Assembly: GCA_938091995.1 (NCBI GenBank)
Contig: CALKNZ010000021.1
Span: 1 to 48,499, forward strand
Origin: an uncultured Luminiphilus sp.
GTDB taxonomy: Bacteria > Pseudomonadota > Gammaproteobacteria > Pseudomonadales > Halieaceae
Direction: 5' to 3'
Length of the DNA stretch: 48,499 nt
Within the stretch, counting starts at the first letter, position 1. Each line of letters opens with the position of its first letter. The position numbers were made by a program, and so were the translations under genes. The notes beneath the pieces were generated by a model. It did no database searches and was not told the DNA's origin. It saw nothing but the letters and a program-made list of their open reading frames with translations. Positions 27,055 to 36,218 of the stretch are shown piece after piece.

Positions 27055-28035
27055 TTACAAAATATAGACGAACAGGAAGAGAAAAACCCAGACCACGTCG
27101 ACAAAGTGCCAATACCAGCTGGAAGCTTCAAAGCCAAAATGGTCGGACGCGGTGAAATGATGACCCCTGACCGAGCGTAATAGCTGTATCAACAGCATGG
27201 TCATACCCATGAATACGTGAAAACCATGGAAGCCCGTCAGCATAAAGAACGTCGATCCATAAATGCCTGAATTCAAAGTAAGCCCGTAAAGCGCGTAAGC
27301 TTCGTAATACTCGGCGGCCTGCAAACCGACAAAGATAATGCCGAGTGCCACGGTAATACCCAACCAAAGATTAAACTTGCTGCGCTGATCTTTTAACAAT
27401 GCTGTGTGAGCGATATGCACGGTGAAACTTGATGATAAAAGAATTATCGTGTTCCACATTGGCAGCCATTGGTACCAATGGTGTGCATCGGCAAAGCTCA
27501 TGCTGCGTTCCTGTGTCAGGAAAGCGCCGTTATTTGCAATTGGCTGGATATCAGTACCCCCTACCGCCTCTTGAGGCGTGATTGTAGGTGGCCATGAAAA
27601 TTCAAAGCCGGGCCAAAGTAGACCATTCATGCGTCCACCCTCACCCTCCCCCGCAAGCCAAGGGCCGGCGAGTTGACGCACATAAAAAAGTGTCCCGAAG
27701 AAAGCAAAAAAGAACATCACTTCAGAGAAAATAAACCAAAACATACCCAATACGTAGCTGTGGTTCAGCTGGGCACTATTCATACCCTGCATATTTTCTC
27801 GAATCGTGGTTCGAAACCAACTCGCTAACGTATAAATAAAGAACGCCAGCCCAGCGGCCAGAACCCATTTGGCATTCCCAGACTCATGGGCTTCACCGAA
27901 AGTCATGTCATTAAGGAGCAGGCCCGCTCCAAAAACAGTCAGTATTAACCCGACCGTTGCACGAACAGCTAAACTCGAGCTGTCGGGCACATGGTATTTC
28001 TCGTACCCGGCGGGTGCATGTTCAGTGGCTGCCAT
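27055..28035 (-). CDS. coxC: Cytochrome c oxidase subunit III
   Basis: Structural subunit of the aa3-type oxidase in the inner membrane. The 326 residues give seven hydrophobic segments. Family segments include YHVPDSSSLAVRATVGLI, FWFIFSEVMFFFAFF (with the conserved Glu), HTALLKDQRSKFNLWLG, and the C-terminal GFHGFHVFMGMTMLLIQL and FEASSWYWHFVDVVWVFLF. GGAG upstream of ATG 28035 is well placed. It follows the Cox11-type assembly gene by 41 bases on the same strand. At its 3' end it faces the DUF2909-like gene. Confidence 0.97.
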   Translation of the reverse strand: MAATEHAPAGYEKYHVPDSSSLAVRATVGLILTVFGAGLLLNDMTFGEAHESGNAKWVLAAGLAFFIYTLASWFRTTIRENMQGMNSAQLNHSYVLGMFWFIFSEVMFFFAFFGTLFYVRQLAGPWLAGEGEGGRMNGLLWPGFEFSWPPTITPQEAVGGTDIQPIANNGAFLTQERSMSFADAHHWYQWLPMWNTIILLSSSFTVHIAHTALLKDQRSKFNLWLGITVALGIIFVGLQAAEYYEAYALYGLTLNSGIYGSTFFMLTGFHGFHVFMGMTMLLIQLLRSVRGHHFTASDHFGFEASSWYWHFVDVVWVFLFLFVYIL

Positions 28036-28076
28036 GTTCGTTCTCCATCGTTCCGCTCATTTAGGGTGAGTCGGGT

Positions 28077-28643
28077 TTAGCGGGCGGCGATAGTACCAGT
28101 ACCGCCGGCCATTGTTGTGACATCAAAGAGTGTATAAGACAGCGTAATCGTACGAATGTCTTTAGGAAGATCCTGATCCACGACAAATTGCAGCGGCATC
28201 TCGGTAGAGGCCATACCGTCGAGGGGTTGCTGATTAAAACAAAAACACTCAGTTTTATGAAAATAACCCGCTGCGCGGGAAGGCGTTACGCTGGGGATGG
28301 CCTGAGCAATCATAGGCAGATTGGTCGGATTCTCAGCATAAAAAATAGTATCTGTGGCAGCACCAGGGTGCACCGTAAGCTGCGTCACCTGAGGGCGAAA
28401 CCCCCAAGGCATACCGTCGTTATTGGTGGCTATAAACTGAATCTTCACCTCACGGCTTGTGTCAACGGCAGCAGGCACAGCGGTGTATGCCGTGTTTGAA
28501 GTTTTTCCGTTAATACCTAAGGCATCACAAAGCACGTCATAAAGCGGCACCATCACCACAAACACAAAAGCAAACATGGCGCAGGCAACCACCGCTAATT
28601 TTATTGCGGTGTCTGCGCCAGGATTTCGATTTAGCCTTAGCAC
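28077..28643 (-). CDS. ctaG: Cytochrome c oxidase assembly protein CtaG/Cox11
   Basis: Membrane-anchored copper chaperone that builds the CuB site in subunit I. It is 188 residues with one N-terminal helix (about 15-33) followed by PLYDVLCDALGINGKT, a Cox11 signature containing a conserved Cys. The immunoglobulin-like periplasmic domain carries the copper site ECFCFNQQPLDG (CFCF) near residue 127. MPLQFVVDQDLPKDIRTITLSYT at the end is typical. The start is GTG 28643, 14 bases after the coxA stop, with no strong ribosome binding site, so coupling to coxA translation is likely. Confidence 0.94.
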   Translation of the reverse strand: MLRLNRNPGADTAIKLAVVACAMFAFVFVVMVPLYDVLCDALGINGKTSNTAYTAVPAAVDTSREVKIQFIATNNDGMPWGFRPQVTQLTVHPGAATDTIFYAENPTNLPMIAQAIPSVTPSRAAGYFHKTECFCFNQQPLDGMASTEMPLQFVVDQDLPKDIRTITLSYTLFDVTTMAGGTGTIAAR

Positions 28644-28657
28644 TGGTGCAATCCCGA

Positions 28658-30238
28658 CTAACCGTGTGCCGGACTGGCTTCGATCTGGGGCGGCACTTCA
28701 AAGGTGTGGTACGGCGGCGGCGTGGGCAGCGTCCACTCAAGCCCTTCAGCACCATCCCAAACCTGCTCATCAGACACCCTTTCGCCCGCTACAATCGTCG
28801 CAATAACGTTATAGAGGAACAGTATTTGACTGGCGCCGTACACAAACGCACCAATCGAGGACATCATGTTGAAGTCAGCAAATTGCAGGGCATAGTCCGG
28901 TACCCGGCGTGGCATGCCCGCCAACCCTACGAAGTGCTGTGGGAAAAAGGTGACGTTAAAGCCAACAAAGCTGATCCAGAAATGCACCTTGCCCATGGTC
29001 TCGTTGTACATACGGCCGGTCCACTTGGGCAACCAGAAATAGACCGCTGAGGTCATGGAAAATACCGCTCCCGCCACCATCACGTAGTGGAAATGCGCCA
29101 CTACGAAATAAGTGTCGTGATATTGGAAGTCAGCCGGTGCGATGGACAGCATCAACCCGGTGAAGCCGCCAATAGTAAACAGCACTAAAAATCCGATTGA
29201 AAACAGCATAGGTGTTTCAAAGGACAGGGCTCCTCGCCACATCGTACTCACCCAGTTGAATACCTTTACGCCAGTCGGCACAGCGATCAACATGGTGGCG
29301 TACATAAAGAACAGCTCACCCGCAACCGGCATGCCCACGGTGTACATATGGTGGGCCCAAACGACGAAGGAGAGAATCGCGATAGCCGCCGTGGCGTATA
29401 CCATTGAGGCGTATCCAAACAATGGCTTGCGAGAGAAGGCCGGGATGACCTGAGAGACCACGCCAAAAGCAGGCAGGATAATGATGTACACCTCAGGGTG
29501 CCCAAAGAACCAAAAAATGTGCTGAAACAATACGGGGTCACCGCCACCAGCAGCAGAAAAGAAACTGGTGCCAAAGTGAATGTCCATGAGCATCATTGTT
29601 ACCGCACCGGCCAATACTGGCATCACGGCTACCAGCAAAAATGCTGTGATAAACCAGGTCCATACGAACAAAGGCATCTTCATGTAAGTCATGCCCGGGG
29701 CGCGCATATTCATAATCGTGGCGATGATATTGATCGATCCCATAATCGATGAAACACCAAGAACGTGAATTGAAAAGATAAAGAACGTGACTGAAGGCGC
29801 TGCATAGGTTGTAGACAATGGCGCATAGAACGTCCAACCAAATGCCGGTGCCCCACCCTCCATAAACAACGTCGACGCAAGCATCAAAAACCCTGGAGGC
29901 AGAATCCAGAAGCTCCAGTTGTTCATGCGAGGTAGCGCCATATCTGGAGCGCCAATCATCATTGGGATCAGCCAGTTAGCGAGCCCCACAAAGGACGGCA
30001 TAATGGCCCCAAATACCATAACGAGACCGTGGAGCGTGGTCATTTGATTAAAAAAGCCTGGCTCTACCAGCTGCATACCGGGCTGGAACAATTCCGCCCG
30101 AATAATCATGGCGAAGGTGCCGCCTAAAATAAACATCGCAAAGGAGAACCACAGGTACATCGTGCCGATGTCCTTGTGGTTGGTGGTAAATAGCCAACGT
30201 GACAAACCCTTAGCTGGGCCGTGATGATGATCACCCAT
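28658..30238 (-). CDS. coxA: Cytochrome c oxidase subunit I
   Basis: Catalytic subunit with the heme a and heme a3-CuB centres. The 526 residues form about 12 helices. The signature HIFWFFGHPEVYIIILPAFG contains the CuB His, the K-channel Glu and the Tyr cross-linked to His. WAHHMYTVGMP gives two further CuB histidines. YFVVAHFHYVMVAGAVF supplies the heme ligands. FNQMTTLHGLVMVF near residue 65 has the low-spin heme ligand. GGGGAG lies upstream of ATG 30238. The whole set is consistent with an A-type heme-copper oxidase that pumps protons. It follows coxB by 14 bases. Confidence 0.98.
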   Translation of the reverse strand: MGDHHHGPAKGLSRWLFTTNHKDIGTMYLWFSFAMFILGGTFAMIIRAELFQPGMQLVEPGFFNQMTTLHGLVMVFGAIMPSFVGLANWLIPMMIGAPDMALPRMNNWSFWILPPGFLMLASTLFMEGGAPAFGWTFYAPLSTTYAAPSVTFFIFSIHVLGVSSIMGSINIIATIMNMRAPGMTYMKMPLFVWTWFITAFLLVAVMPVLAGAVTMMLMDIHFGTSFFSAAGGGDPVLFQHIFWFFGHPEVYIIILPAFGVVSQVIPAFSRKPLFGYASMVYATAAIAILSFVVWAHHMYTVGMPVAGELFFMYATMLIAVPTGVKVFNWVSTMWRGALSFETPMLFSIGFLVLFTIGGFTGLMLSIAPADFQYHDTYFVVAHFHYVMVAGAVFSMTSAVYFWLPKWTGRMYNETMGKVHFWISFVGFNVTFFPQHFVGLAGMPRRVPDYALQFADFNMMSSIGAFVYGASQILFLYNVIATIVAGERVSDEQVWDGAEGLEWTLPTPPPYHTFEVPPQIEASPAHG

Positions 30239-30252
30239 CGTTATATCTCCCC

Positions 30253-31377
30253 TTAACCTTGCTTGTGTAGCGCGACGTCAGATGGCTGCACCACGTCACC
30301 TGTATTGTTGCCAAAAGCATTACGCTGATAAGTGATGACAGCCGCCATTTCAACATCTGTCAATTGTGCACCAAACGCTTGCATGGCGGTGCCAGCGACA
30401 CCTTTGATACCCACATCAAGATGCACGCCAATATCGCCCATGGCTATTGAACTACCCGAAATCGCCTTACCCACACCGCCTTCACCTTGCGCACCATGAC
30501 AGGCCAAACACTGGGTCTGATAAACCGCCTCACCCTCTGACATAAGCGCGTCGAGACTCAAATCTACCGACGATGCAGCCACTTGGGCAGCCTTGTCGGC
30601 GCGCTTAGCTGACATCCAGCCCTGAAACTCATCCTGAGTTACCGCGTGAACAACAATCGGCATAAAGCCATGGTAGGAGCCACAGAGCTCTGTACATTGA
30701 CCCCGGTAAATACCTTCCTGATCAACCTTGGACCATGCTTCGTTAATGAACCCGGGAATCGCATCACGTTTCACCGCAATTTCAGGCACCCACCAGGAAT
30801 GAATCACGTCATTGGCAGTGATGAGAAAGCGAACTTTGGTATCAATAGGAATCACCAGGGGCTCATCTACCTCCAGCAGGTAATGCTCGCCTTTCGCCTC
30901 AGAGTTATAAATTTCTTCTTGGGGAGTGGCCAGATTGGAAAAGAACGAAACATTCTCTCCCTCAGCATTAAGGTATTCGTAACGCCACTTCCACTGATGC
31001 CCGGTTACCAGAATATCGAGTTCAGCATCGTCATTGTCATAGACTTCCAACAGTGTCGAAGTCGCAGGGACAGCCATGCCAATGAGAATAAGAAAGGGCA
31101 CGACAGTCCAGGCGATTTCAACCTTAGTGCTTTCATGAAACTGTGAGGGTTCGAATCCTTTGGATTTGCGGTGGTATACGATGGAATACAGCATCACCCC
31201 AAACACGCCAATGCCGATCACAATGCAGATGATCATAATCAGCATATGGAGATCATAAATTTCGGCGCCCACTCTGGTAACACCAGGAGACATATTCACC
31301 TGGTTCTGCGCCAGGACCGACATAGGTAGCGCTGAAAGTGCAGCCCCAGCAGTCATTAAGCTCTTCTTGATCGACAT
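30253..31377 (-). CDS. coxB: Cytochrome c oxidase subunit II with fused cytochrome c domain
   Basis: Accepts electrons from soluble carriers and passes them to subunit I. There is a signal peptide (1-23) and two helices (about 43-65 and 88-108), then the CuA cupredoxin domain. That domain has GHQWKWRYEY, His193 in NDVIHSWWVPE, and the ligands Cys228, Cys232, His236 and Met239 in GQCTELCGSYHGFMP. A class I cytochrome c follows with CLACH at 290-294, as in caa3-type enzymes. The total is 374 residues. AGAGG six bases upstream selects ATG 31377, although the frame is open for 50 more codons. It is the first gene of the cox run, and the upstream region has palindromes and a -10 box. Confidence 0.96.
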   Translation of the reverse strand: MSIKKSLMTAGAALSALPMSVLAQNQVNMSPGVTRVGAEIYDLHMLIMIICIVIGIGVFGVMLYSIVYHRKSKGFEPSQFHESTKVEIAWTVVPFLILIGMAVPATSTLLEVYDNDDAELDILVTGHQWKWRYEYLNAEGENVSFFSNLATPQEEIYNSEAKGEHYLLEVDEPLVIPIDTKVRFLITANDVIHSWWVPEIAVKRDAIPGFINEAWSKVDQEGIYRGQCTELCGSYHGFMPIVVHAVTQDEFQGWMSAKRADKAAQVAASSVDLSLDALMSEGEAVYQTQCLACHGAQGEGGVGKAISGSSIAMGDIGVHLDVGIKGVAGTAMQAFGAQLTDVEMAAVITYQRNAFGNNTGDVVQPSDVALHKQG

Positions 31378-31443
31378 CACAGCCTCTCCACAATGACGCA
31401 GGGGCTGGCGCCGATAGTGTTTTCTGATCGCACAAAGCTGCCA

Positions 31444-31458
31444 CCACGCTAAGCGTGG
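31444..31458. promoter_or_regulatory. Perfect palindrome CCACGCT-A-AGCGTGG in the coxB leader
   Basis: Perfect 7-base arms around one central base, 67-81 bases upstream of the coxB ATG. It could be an operator or, if transcribed, a tight leader hairpin. A second inverted repeat, CCCCA-N8-TGGGG, lies at 31501-31518. Confidence 0.4.
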
Positions 31459-31564
31459 GCGGTTTGAAACGACCAGTGTTCCCCCAAATCTGTTCAGATA
31501 CCCCAAGTCGTACTGGGGCATTCTCACTATGGCCTAATTAAGCCGTTTGGCCAAAGCGCCGCGA

Positions 31565-31570
31565 ATTATA
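31565..31570 (-). promoter_or_regulatory. Candidate -10 box of the cox operon
   Basis: A perfect TATAAT on the reverse strand about 190 bases upstream of the coxB ATG. No good -35 hexamer lies 16-18 bases upstream, so the promoter may need an activator or may not be real. If used, the two palindromes would fall in the 5' leader. Confidence 0.3.
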
Positions 31571-31737
31571 AACCAATGATGGGATAAACGCAGCGTAAGC
31601 GGTGTTTTTCACCATCATTCAGATGAATAACCTCTCATAGTAAATCAAAGACGCTTATATTGTGTGGCTCAATAGCATCAACCACTATATGTTGATTTTG
31701 GGCCTTACCATCGCGACCCATTTAGACATACCCGCAC

Positions 31738-31989
31738 CTACGAGTTGTCTTTTGTGTCGATAAGCCGCACAACATCTGAAGGTGTTTCGACTCGCCGCGC
31801 CGAAGGTCTAGACACTCGCGTCGATAAAGGCGCCGGTGTGTCACCCGGTCGCTCATCAGAAAAGCCGCAGTCGATACATGTTCTCGTCACACCATCACCA
31901 CTGACAACAATTCGGTCCATAACGCCGCAACGAGGACAGACGGCGCCAGCAATAAAACGCCTAGGCTGGGGTGTTTCCTTTTCAGTCAT
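31738..31989 (-). CDS. YheV-like zinc-ribbon protein (DUF2387/TIGR02443)
   Basis: An 83-residue protein whose first half, RRFIAGAVCPRCGVMDRIVV followed by GVTRTCIDCGF, matches the small metal-binding YheV family. The two CxxC pairs should bind zinc. The C-terminal half is basic and Ser/Pro-rich, longer than in E. coli YheV. In many gammaproteobacteria the gene lies next to prlC, which is not seen here. It diverges from the gamma-carbonic anhydrase gene with 76 bases between the starts. Function unknown. Confidence 0.85.
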   Translation of the reverse strand: MTEKETPQPRRFIAGAVCPRCGVMDRIVVSGDGVTRTCIDCGFSDERPGDTPAPLSTRVSRPSARRVETPSDVVRLIDTKDNS

Positions 31990-32065
31990 GGCTAAGGTTT
32001 CCGAATTTAATGTTTAATAGTGAGCATCTTCCCCAGTATTCTAAAAGACTTTCGAGGCACCCAAT

Positions 32066-32635
32066 ATGCGAACGGTTTCTTATCGAGCAGAAGACAATAT
32101 CAGAAACTGGTGTGGAACCCAGCCAAGCATTGGTGCGCGGGTCATGGTGGACCCAAGTGCCGTTGTGCTCGGTGACATTGCGTTGGGAGATGACGTGAGT
32201 ATTTGGGGTAATTGCTCAATACGTGCGGATATGCACCGTATCCGCATCGGTCATAGCACCAATATTCAGGACAACTCAGTGCTCCACATTACCCATGCCG
32301 GAGACTTCAACCCCGACGGATATCCCCTGATCATTGGCAATCAGGTGACTGTGGGCCATAGGGCTGTACTGCATGGCTGTACCCTTGGCGATCGCGTTTT
32401 AGTGGGCATGGGAGCGATAGTGATGGACGGCGCTATCGTGGCCGATGAAGTCATGATCGCTGGGGGTGCACTGGTTACTCCAGGCAAACAATTAACAAGT
32501 GGTTGGCTCTATGGCGGCAGCCCTGCGAAACCGATGCGTGAAATCACCGACAAAGAACGCAATTTCCTCGCCTACAGTGCAGAGAATTACTCACGACTCA
32601 AGCAGCAGTACCTTGACGACAGCCCAAACGCGTAA
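32066..32635 (+). CDS. Gamma-carbonic anhydrase family protein (left-handed beta-helix)
   Basis: A 189-residue hexapeptide-repeat protein similar to E. coli YrdA/CaiE and the Pseudomonas PA0066 type. Repeats such as VDPSAVVLGDIALGDDVSIW, IRIGHSTNIQDNSVLHIT, IGNQVTVGHRAVLHGCTLGD and VGMGAIVMDGAIVADEVMIA span about 25-160. The histidines in VLHIT and VTVGHRAVLHGC occupy the metal-binding positions of gamma-class carbonic anhydrases. A C-terminal helix follows GWLYGGSPAKPMREIT. GAGG seven to eight bases upstream supports ATG 32066. Whether it hydrates CO2 is not known for this subgroup. It ends back-to-back with aroE, with no gap. Confidence 0.88.
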   Translation: MRTVSYRAEDNIRNWCGTQPSIGARVMVDPSAVVLGDIALGDDVSIWGNCSIRADMHRIRIGHSTNIQDNSVLHITHAGDFNPDGYPLIIGNQVTVGHRAVLHGCTLGDRVLVGMGAIVMDGAIVADEVMIAGGALVTPGKQLTSGWLYGGSPAKPMREITDKERNFLAYSAENYSRLKQQYLDDSPNA

Positions 32636-33478
32636 TTAGCCCGCCACCAACCCATGACGTAATGTGCTAATCACGGTCTCCGTGCCAGGGCGCTGGCCTC
32701 GCCAAAGGAAATAACTTTCAGCAGCTTGCTCAACCAGCATGCCCAAGCCGTCGGAAATCGCCCACGCCGCCTGTGCCGCCGACCACCGCATAAAAGCCGT
32801 AGGCTCAGCTGCATAAACAAGATCGTAACAACAGCATTTGGGTGCCAGCTGAATATCAGGCAAATCAGGCATTTCATCGTCCAAGCTGGCGCTGGTTCCG
32901 TTAATAACCAAGTCGAAAACACCCCCTGCTGCGGCCTCAAAGCCGCCGCTTACAATAGGCATTTCGGTGCTGGAAAATTTCTCGGCTAATTCAGCTGCCC
33001 GGTCAGCCGTTCTATTGACGATCGTCAATGACCCGGGTCGCTCACTCAACAGCGGATGAACAATTCCCCGGACCGCTCCACCAGCACCAATGATTAATGT
33101 TCGACGTCCCTGGAGCTGCCAGCCTAGGTTTGCCGCCATGTCTCTAATCATGCCAACCCCATCGGTGTTTGCCGCATGCAGCCCACCCTCGGGTTGGGGT
33201 ATCAAACAGTTAGAGGCACCAGCGAGCTGCGCGGCAGTACTGGCCGTATCCGCCAACGCAAAGGCCCGCTCTTTAAATGGGACCGTGATATTAAGGCCGC
33301 CGCCACCGCGCTGAAAAAACCCACGGACTTTTTCTTCAAACTGTGTGTGTTCCACACGCACAGCTCGGTAACTCAAAGACTCTTCAAGCTGTTCAGCAAA
33401 AGCTTTGTGAATAGCCGGGGATTTTGAGTGCTTAATCGGGTTACCGAAAACAGCGTAGCGGGTTTGGGATTTATTCAA
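32636..33478 (-). CDS. aroE: Shikimate dehydrogenase AroE
   Basis: NADPH-dependent reduction of 3-dehydroshikimate in aromatic amino acid synthesis. The 280-residue protein begins [20 protein letters not shown], with the substrate Ser pair in [15 protein letters not shown] follows near residue 65 (catalytic Lys), then ANTDGVGMI, the GAGGAVRGI cofactor loop and IVNRTADRA. The C terminus has [23 protein letters not shown] 33478 overlaps the hemF stop as TTGA and has GGAG seven bases upstream, so it is preferred over the longer open frame. The hemF-aroE adjacency matches Pseudomonas. Confidence 0.95.
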   Translation of the reverse strand: MNKSQTRYAVFGNPIKHSKSPAIHKAFAEQLEESLSYRAVRVEHTQFEEKVRGFFQRGGGGLNITVPFKERAFALADTASTAAQLAGASNCLIPQPEGGLHAANTDGVGMIRDMAANLGWQLQGRRTLIIGAGGAVRGIVHPLLSERPGSLTIVNRTADRAAELAEKFSSTEMPIVSGGFEAAAGGVFDLVINGTSASLDDEMPDLPDIQLAPKCCCYDLVYAAEPTAFMRWSAAQAAWAISDGLGMLVEQAAESYFLWRGQRPGTETVISTLRHGLVAG

Positions 33479-34401
33479 GAAGGCGCTCCGCTTTTTGCAG
33501 CAGACAGCCAATCCCGAGGCACTAAAAAGTAATCGGTTAAATCAGCTTCAGGGCTGCCTGGCTTGGCTTTGTGTCCATACTCCCACCGCACCAACGGCGG
33601 TAGCGACATCAAGATTGACTCTGTACGGCCATTTGACTGAAGACCAAACAACGTCCCACGATCGTAAACCAAATTAAATTCAACGTAGCGGCCCCGACGG
33701 TACAACTGCCACTGGCGCTCGCGTTCCCCCCAAATATCATCCTTTCTGCGCTCAACAATAGGCACATAGCCCTGAAGAAAATGATCGCCAACGCTGCGCA
33801 TAAAGGAGAAGGTCTTATCAAAACCCCATTCATTGAGATCATCGAAAAACAGCCCGCCCACACCACGGGGCTCATTGCGGTGTTTCAAATGAAAGTATTC
33901 ATCGCACCATGTTTTGTATTTCGAATAAACCTCAGAACCAAAAGGTTCACAAGCAGACGCCGCTGTTTGGTGCCAATGAACGGCATCATCAAAAAACCCA
34001 TAATAGGGCGTTAAGTCAAAGCCACCCCCCATCCACCAAATCGGTTCTTTGCCCGGCTGCTCAGCAACAAAAAGACGCACATTGGCATGGGCGGTCGGCA
34101 CGTAGGGGTTATTCGGGTGAATCACCAAGGACACACCCATCGCCTGAAAACTGCGGCCGGCCAATTGGGGGCGAACAGCTGTAGCTGACCCGGGCAAGCT
34201 ATCGCCTCTTACATGCGAAAAATTAACCCCCGCCTTTTCAAATACAGTCCCTTGGGCAAGGACACGACTCACGCCCCCGCCACCTTCCGGGCGCTCCCAC
34301 GACTCTTCTTCAAATACCCCCGAGCCATCAATCGCCGTCAATCGGTCACAAATACTTTTTTGCAGACTTCTCAGATACTGCTCAACCGCATTGATGTCCA
34401 T
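33475..34401 (-). CDS. hemF: Oxygen-dependent coproporphyrinogen III oxidase HemF
   Basis: Oxidative decarboxylation of coproporphyrinogen III to protoporphyrinogen IX in heme synthesis. The 308 residues have the family blocks [15 protein letters not shown] near 35, [34 protein letters not shown] near 90-108, [15 protein letters not shown] near 128, and [20 protein letters not shown] near the C terminus. The ATG is at 34401. It shares a 4-base overlap with aroE and lies 51 bases downstream of tsaC on the same strand. Its heme product would be required by the many cytochromes encoded in this window. Confidence 0.97.
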   Translation of the reverse strand: MDINAVEQYLRSLQKSICDRLTAIDGSGVFEEESWERPEGGGGVSRVLAQGTVFEKAGVNFSHVRGDSLPGSATAVRPQLAGRSFQAMGVSLVIHPNNPYVPTAHANVRLFVAEQPGKEPIWWMGGGFDLTPYYGFFDDAVHWHQTAASACEPFGSEVYSKYKTWCDEYFHLKHRNEPRGVGGLFFDDLNEWGFDKTFSFMRSVGDHFLQGYVPIVERRKDDIWGERERQWQLYRRGRYVEFNLVYDRGTLFGLQSNGRTESILMSLPPLVRWEYGHKAKPGSPEADLTDYFLVPRDWLSAAKSGAPS

Positions 34402-34452
34402 ACCTTCCCCGCTTGTCCTTAGGTGTACCGATTAAAGGTGATTTCCGCTGAT

Positions 34453-35010
34453 TTAAGCGCGCAAAATCTCACCCGTACCCACTCTTCGTATTGTTGATGG
34501 CGTGGCCCCAAGATCAACGTTACCTGGCGCACGGACCAAACCCCGGCCAAAATAACGCACTACCTGAAAGCTATGACGCGCCGGTTGTGCGCCAGCTGGG
34601 TTGGCAGAGGTGGAAACCAAAGGTCGGCCCAATCGATAGCTTAATGCGGCCAGTGCTGGCGCTTGGGTCACGCGAATAGCTATTTCAGGACTTCCGCCGG
34701 TAATCCAGTCTGGATACAACCCCCGATTAGGCACCAGCCATGTATTAGGGCCTGGCCAACTGAGCTCCAATTCATTGCGCTGTGCTGGGGCTAAAGGCAG
34801 TAAAAGAGGACCCAGCATTGCACTAGATGCCGCCACAATAATCAAACCCTTCGAGACAGGGCGATTCTTCATAGCCAACAACTGCAATACCGCGTCCTCT
34901 GATAGCGGATCGCAAGTTAAGCCCCAAACCGCTTCAGCCGGGCAGGCGACAACGCCCTCTTGCTCCACCTGTCGAACCACTTCATTCATGCGCTGCGCTG
35001 GTAATTTCAC
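34453..35010 (-). CDS. tsaC: Threonylcarbamoyl-AMP synthase TsaC (YrdC/RimN)
   Basis: Makes threonylcarbamoyl-AMP for the t6A37 modification of ANN-decoding tRNAs. The 185 residues have the YrdC-domain blocks VEQEGVVACPAEAVWGLTCD near 15-34, MKNRPVSKGLIIVA near 47 and ELSWPGPNTWLVP near 83. RLGRPLVSTSANPAGAQPAR follows near 126. The start GTG 35010 overlaps the dprA stop as GTGA, with GAGG five bases upstream. The order dprA-tsaC-hemF-aroE is the conserved gammaproteobacterial arrangement, here without the qor gene found between tsaC and hemF in Pseudomonas. Confidence 0.95.
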   Translation of the reverse strand: MKLPAQRMNEVVRQVEQEGVVACPAEAVWGLTCDPLSEDAVLQLLAMKNRPVSKGLIIVAASSAMLGPLLLPLAPAQRNELELSWPGPNTWLVPNRGLYPDWITGGSPEIAIRVTQAPALAALSYRLGRPLVSTSANPAGAQPARHSFQVVRYFGRGLVRAPGNVDLGATPSTIRRVGTGEILRA

Positions 35011-36149
35011 GGATGCCTCACCGCTCTCAAACCCGCAGAAGTCTGCTCTACAAAGCCCTGAAGCTCAAGTTGTGTCGCGAGTAAAAGTAACTCTCTAGAA
35101 GAACACTGAAGTGCTGCGGCAACAGATGGGAAATCATGTTCACCATCACCTAGCAGGGTTAAAAGTTGGCGCTCTGCCGGTTTTAATGCTTTTAAACACG
35201 CTGTTTGATCAGCATTTGGCCGATGCACAGCTGCTTCAGACGCGAGTTGTGCCCACCCCAGCAAATGAATTCCTAGGTGCTGAATAACTGCAAGCGGTGA
35301 CTCAATAAGCTGCGCGCCCTGTGACAGCAGATGCAAACAGCCTGCACCGTTTTTATGAAACAACGACCAGGGTGCGGCAAAGACTTCTCGGCCCTGCTGC
35401 ACCGCCGCATTAGCGGTAATCAACGAACCACTGGGATGTGCCGCTTCTATCACCAGCGTCGCGAGACACAACCCTGACAAGGTTCGGTTGCGCCTTGGAA
35501 AGTGCCCACGATGAGGCGCCACGCCTGAGCAAAATTCAGTCACCAAAGCCCCCTGAGCTGCCACCTCCTCTGCAAGGCGATAATGGTTAGCTGGGTATAT
35601 ACGGTCCATTCCCGTCGCCATCACCGCTAGGGTTTGTCCACCACTTCGCAAGGCGCCGCGATGGGCCGCGGCATCAATGCCATGAGCCAGGCCACTCACA
35701 ACTAAAAATCCAGCCTCCGCCAGCTCGTATGCCATCTGATCGGCCAACCTCAGACCATCACGAGAAGCCCGTCGACTACCGACAATGGCAATAGCTGGCC
35801 TATCCAAACACGTCGGGTCACCGCTGAGAAATAAAGCAAGCGGCGCATCGTGAAGTTCCCCCAGTAAAACTGGATATTGAATGTAAGCGGAGGTTTGTTT
35901 CCCCCAGTGGAGCAGGTGGCAAGGCAGCAAAGGTCTAACTGCTGATAAATTTGCGCTTTTTGGTGCACTTAATAAGGCCGCGACTTCAGGTTCGTTAAAA
36001 CGCGATAAACAGTCGGGTTCTAGCAGTTGCGCGGGGGTAAAACCCTGGGCCAACAATTTTCGTTTCGAAGCACGGTCAATGGTTTTTGTCGTAAGAAACT
36101 CAAACCAAAGTTGATCAGCTGCCGCATCCCTTGCGAGCACGTAAGACAT
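35007..36149 (-). CDS. dprA: DNA-processing protein DprA/Smf
   Basis: A single-strand DNA-binding protein that loads RecA during transformation. The 380 residues contain an N-terminal helical region and a Rossmann-like core IAIVGSRRASRDGLRLADQM, with VVSGLAHGIDAAAHRGAL and MATGMDRIYPANHYRLAEEV. FPRRNRTLSGLCLATLVIEA and SGSLITANAAVQQGREVFAAPW follow. A C-terminal winged-helix domain begins near 315 (LLTLLGDGEHDFPSVAAALQCSS). ATG 36149 has GGAAGAG upstream. It overlaps tsaC by 4 bases and follows the LysM gene by 69 bases. The presence of dprA alone does not show that the organism is competent. Confidence 0.95.
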   Translation of the reverse strand: MSYVLARDAAADQLWFEFLTTKTIDRASKRKLLAQGFTPAQLLEPDCLSRFNEPEVAALLSAPKSANLSAVRPLLPCHLLHWGKQTSAYIQYPVLLGELHDAPLALFLSGDPTCLDRPAIAIVGSRRASRDGLRLADQMAYELAEAGFLVVSGLAHGIDAAAHRGALRSGGQTLAVMATGMDRIYPANHYRLAEEVAAQGALVTEFCSGVAPHRGHFPRRNRTLSGLCLATLVIEAAHPSGSLITANAAVQQGREVFAAPWSLFHKNGAGCLHLLSQGAQLIESPLAVIQHLGIHLLGWAQLASEAAVHRPNADQTACLKALKPAERQLLTLLGDGEHDFPSVAAALQCSSRELLLLATQLELQGFVEQTSAGLRAVRHP

Positions 36150-36218
36150 ATCGCTCTTCCCTGAGCTTGTATAAGTTGCGCCCTTTTTGGCGTTGAACCT
36201 ACTCGACGAATTGAAAAA

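Larger units (their letters stand above)
31378..31737. other. Upstream region of coxB (promoter and leader)
   Basis: About 360 bases with no supported gene between coxB and the yheV-like gene. It contains two hairpin-forming inverted repeats and a consensus -10 box on the reverse strand, listed separately. The rest shows nothing recognisable. Confidence 0.5.

Noticed and set aside
28604..29050. Forward open frame of 148 codons
   Set aside because: Antisense to coxA and the end of ctaG, with no domain likeness.
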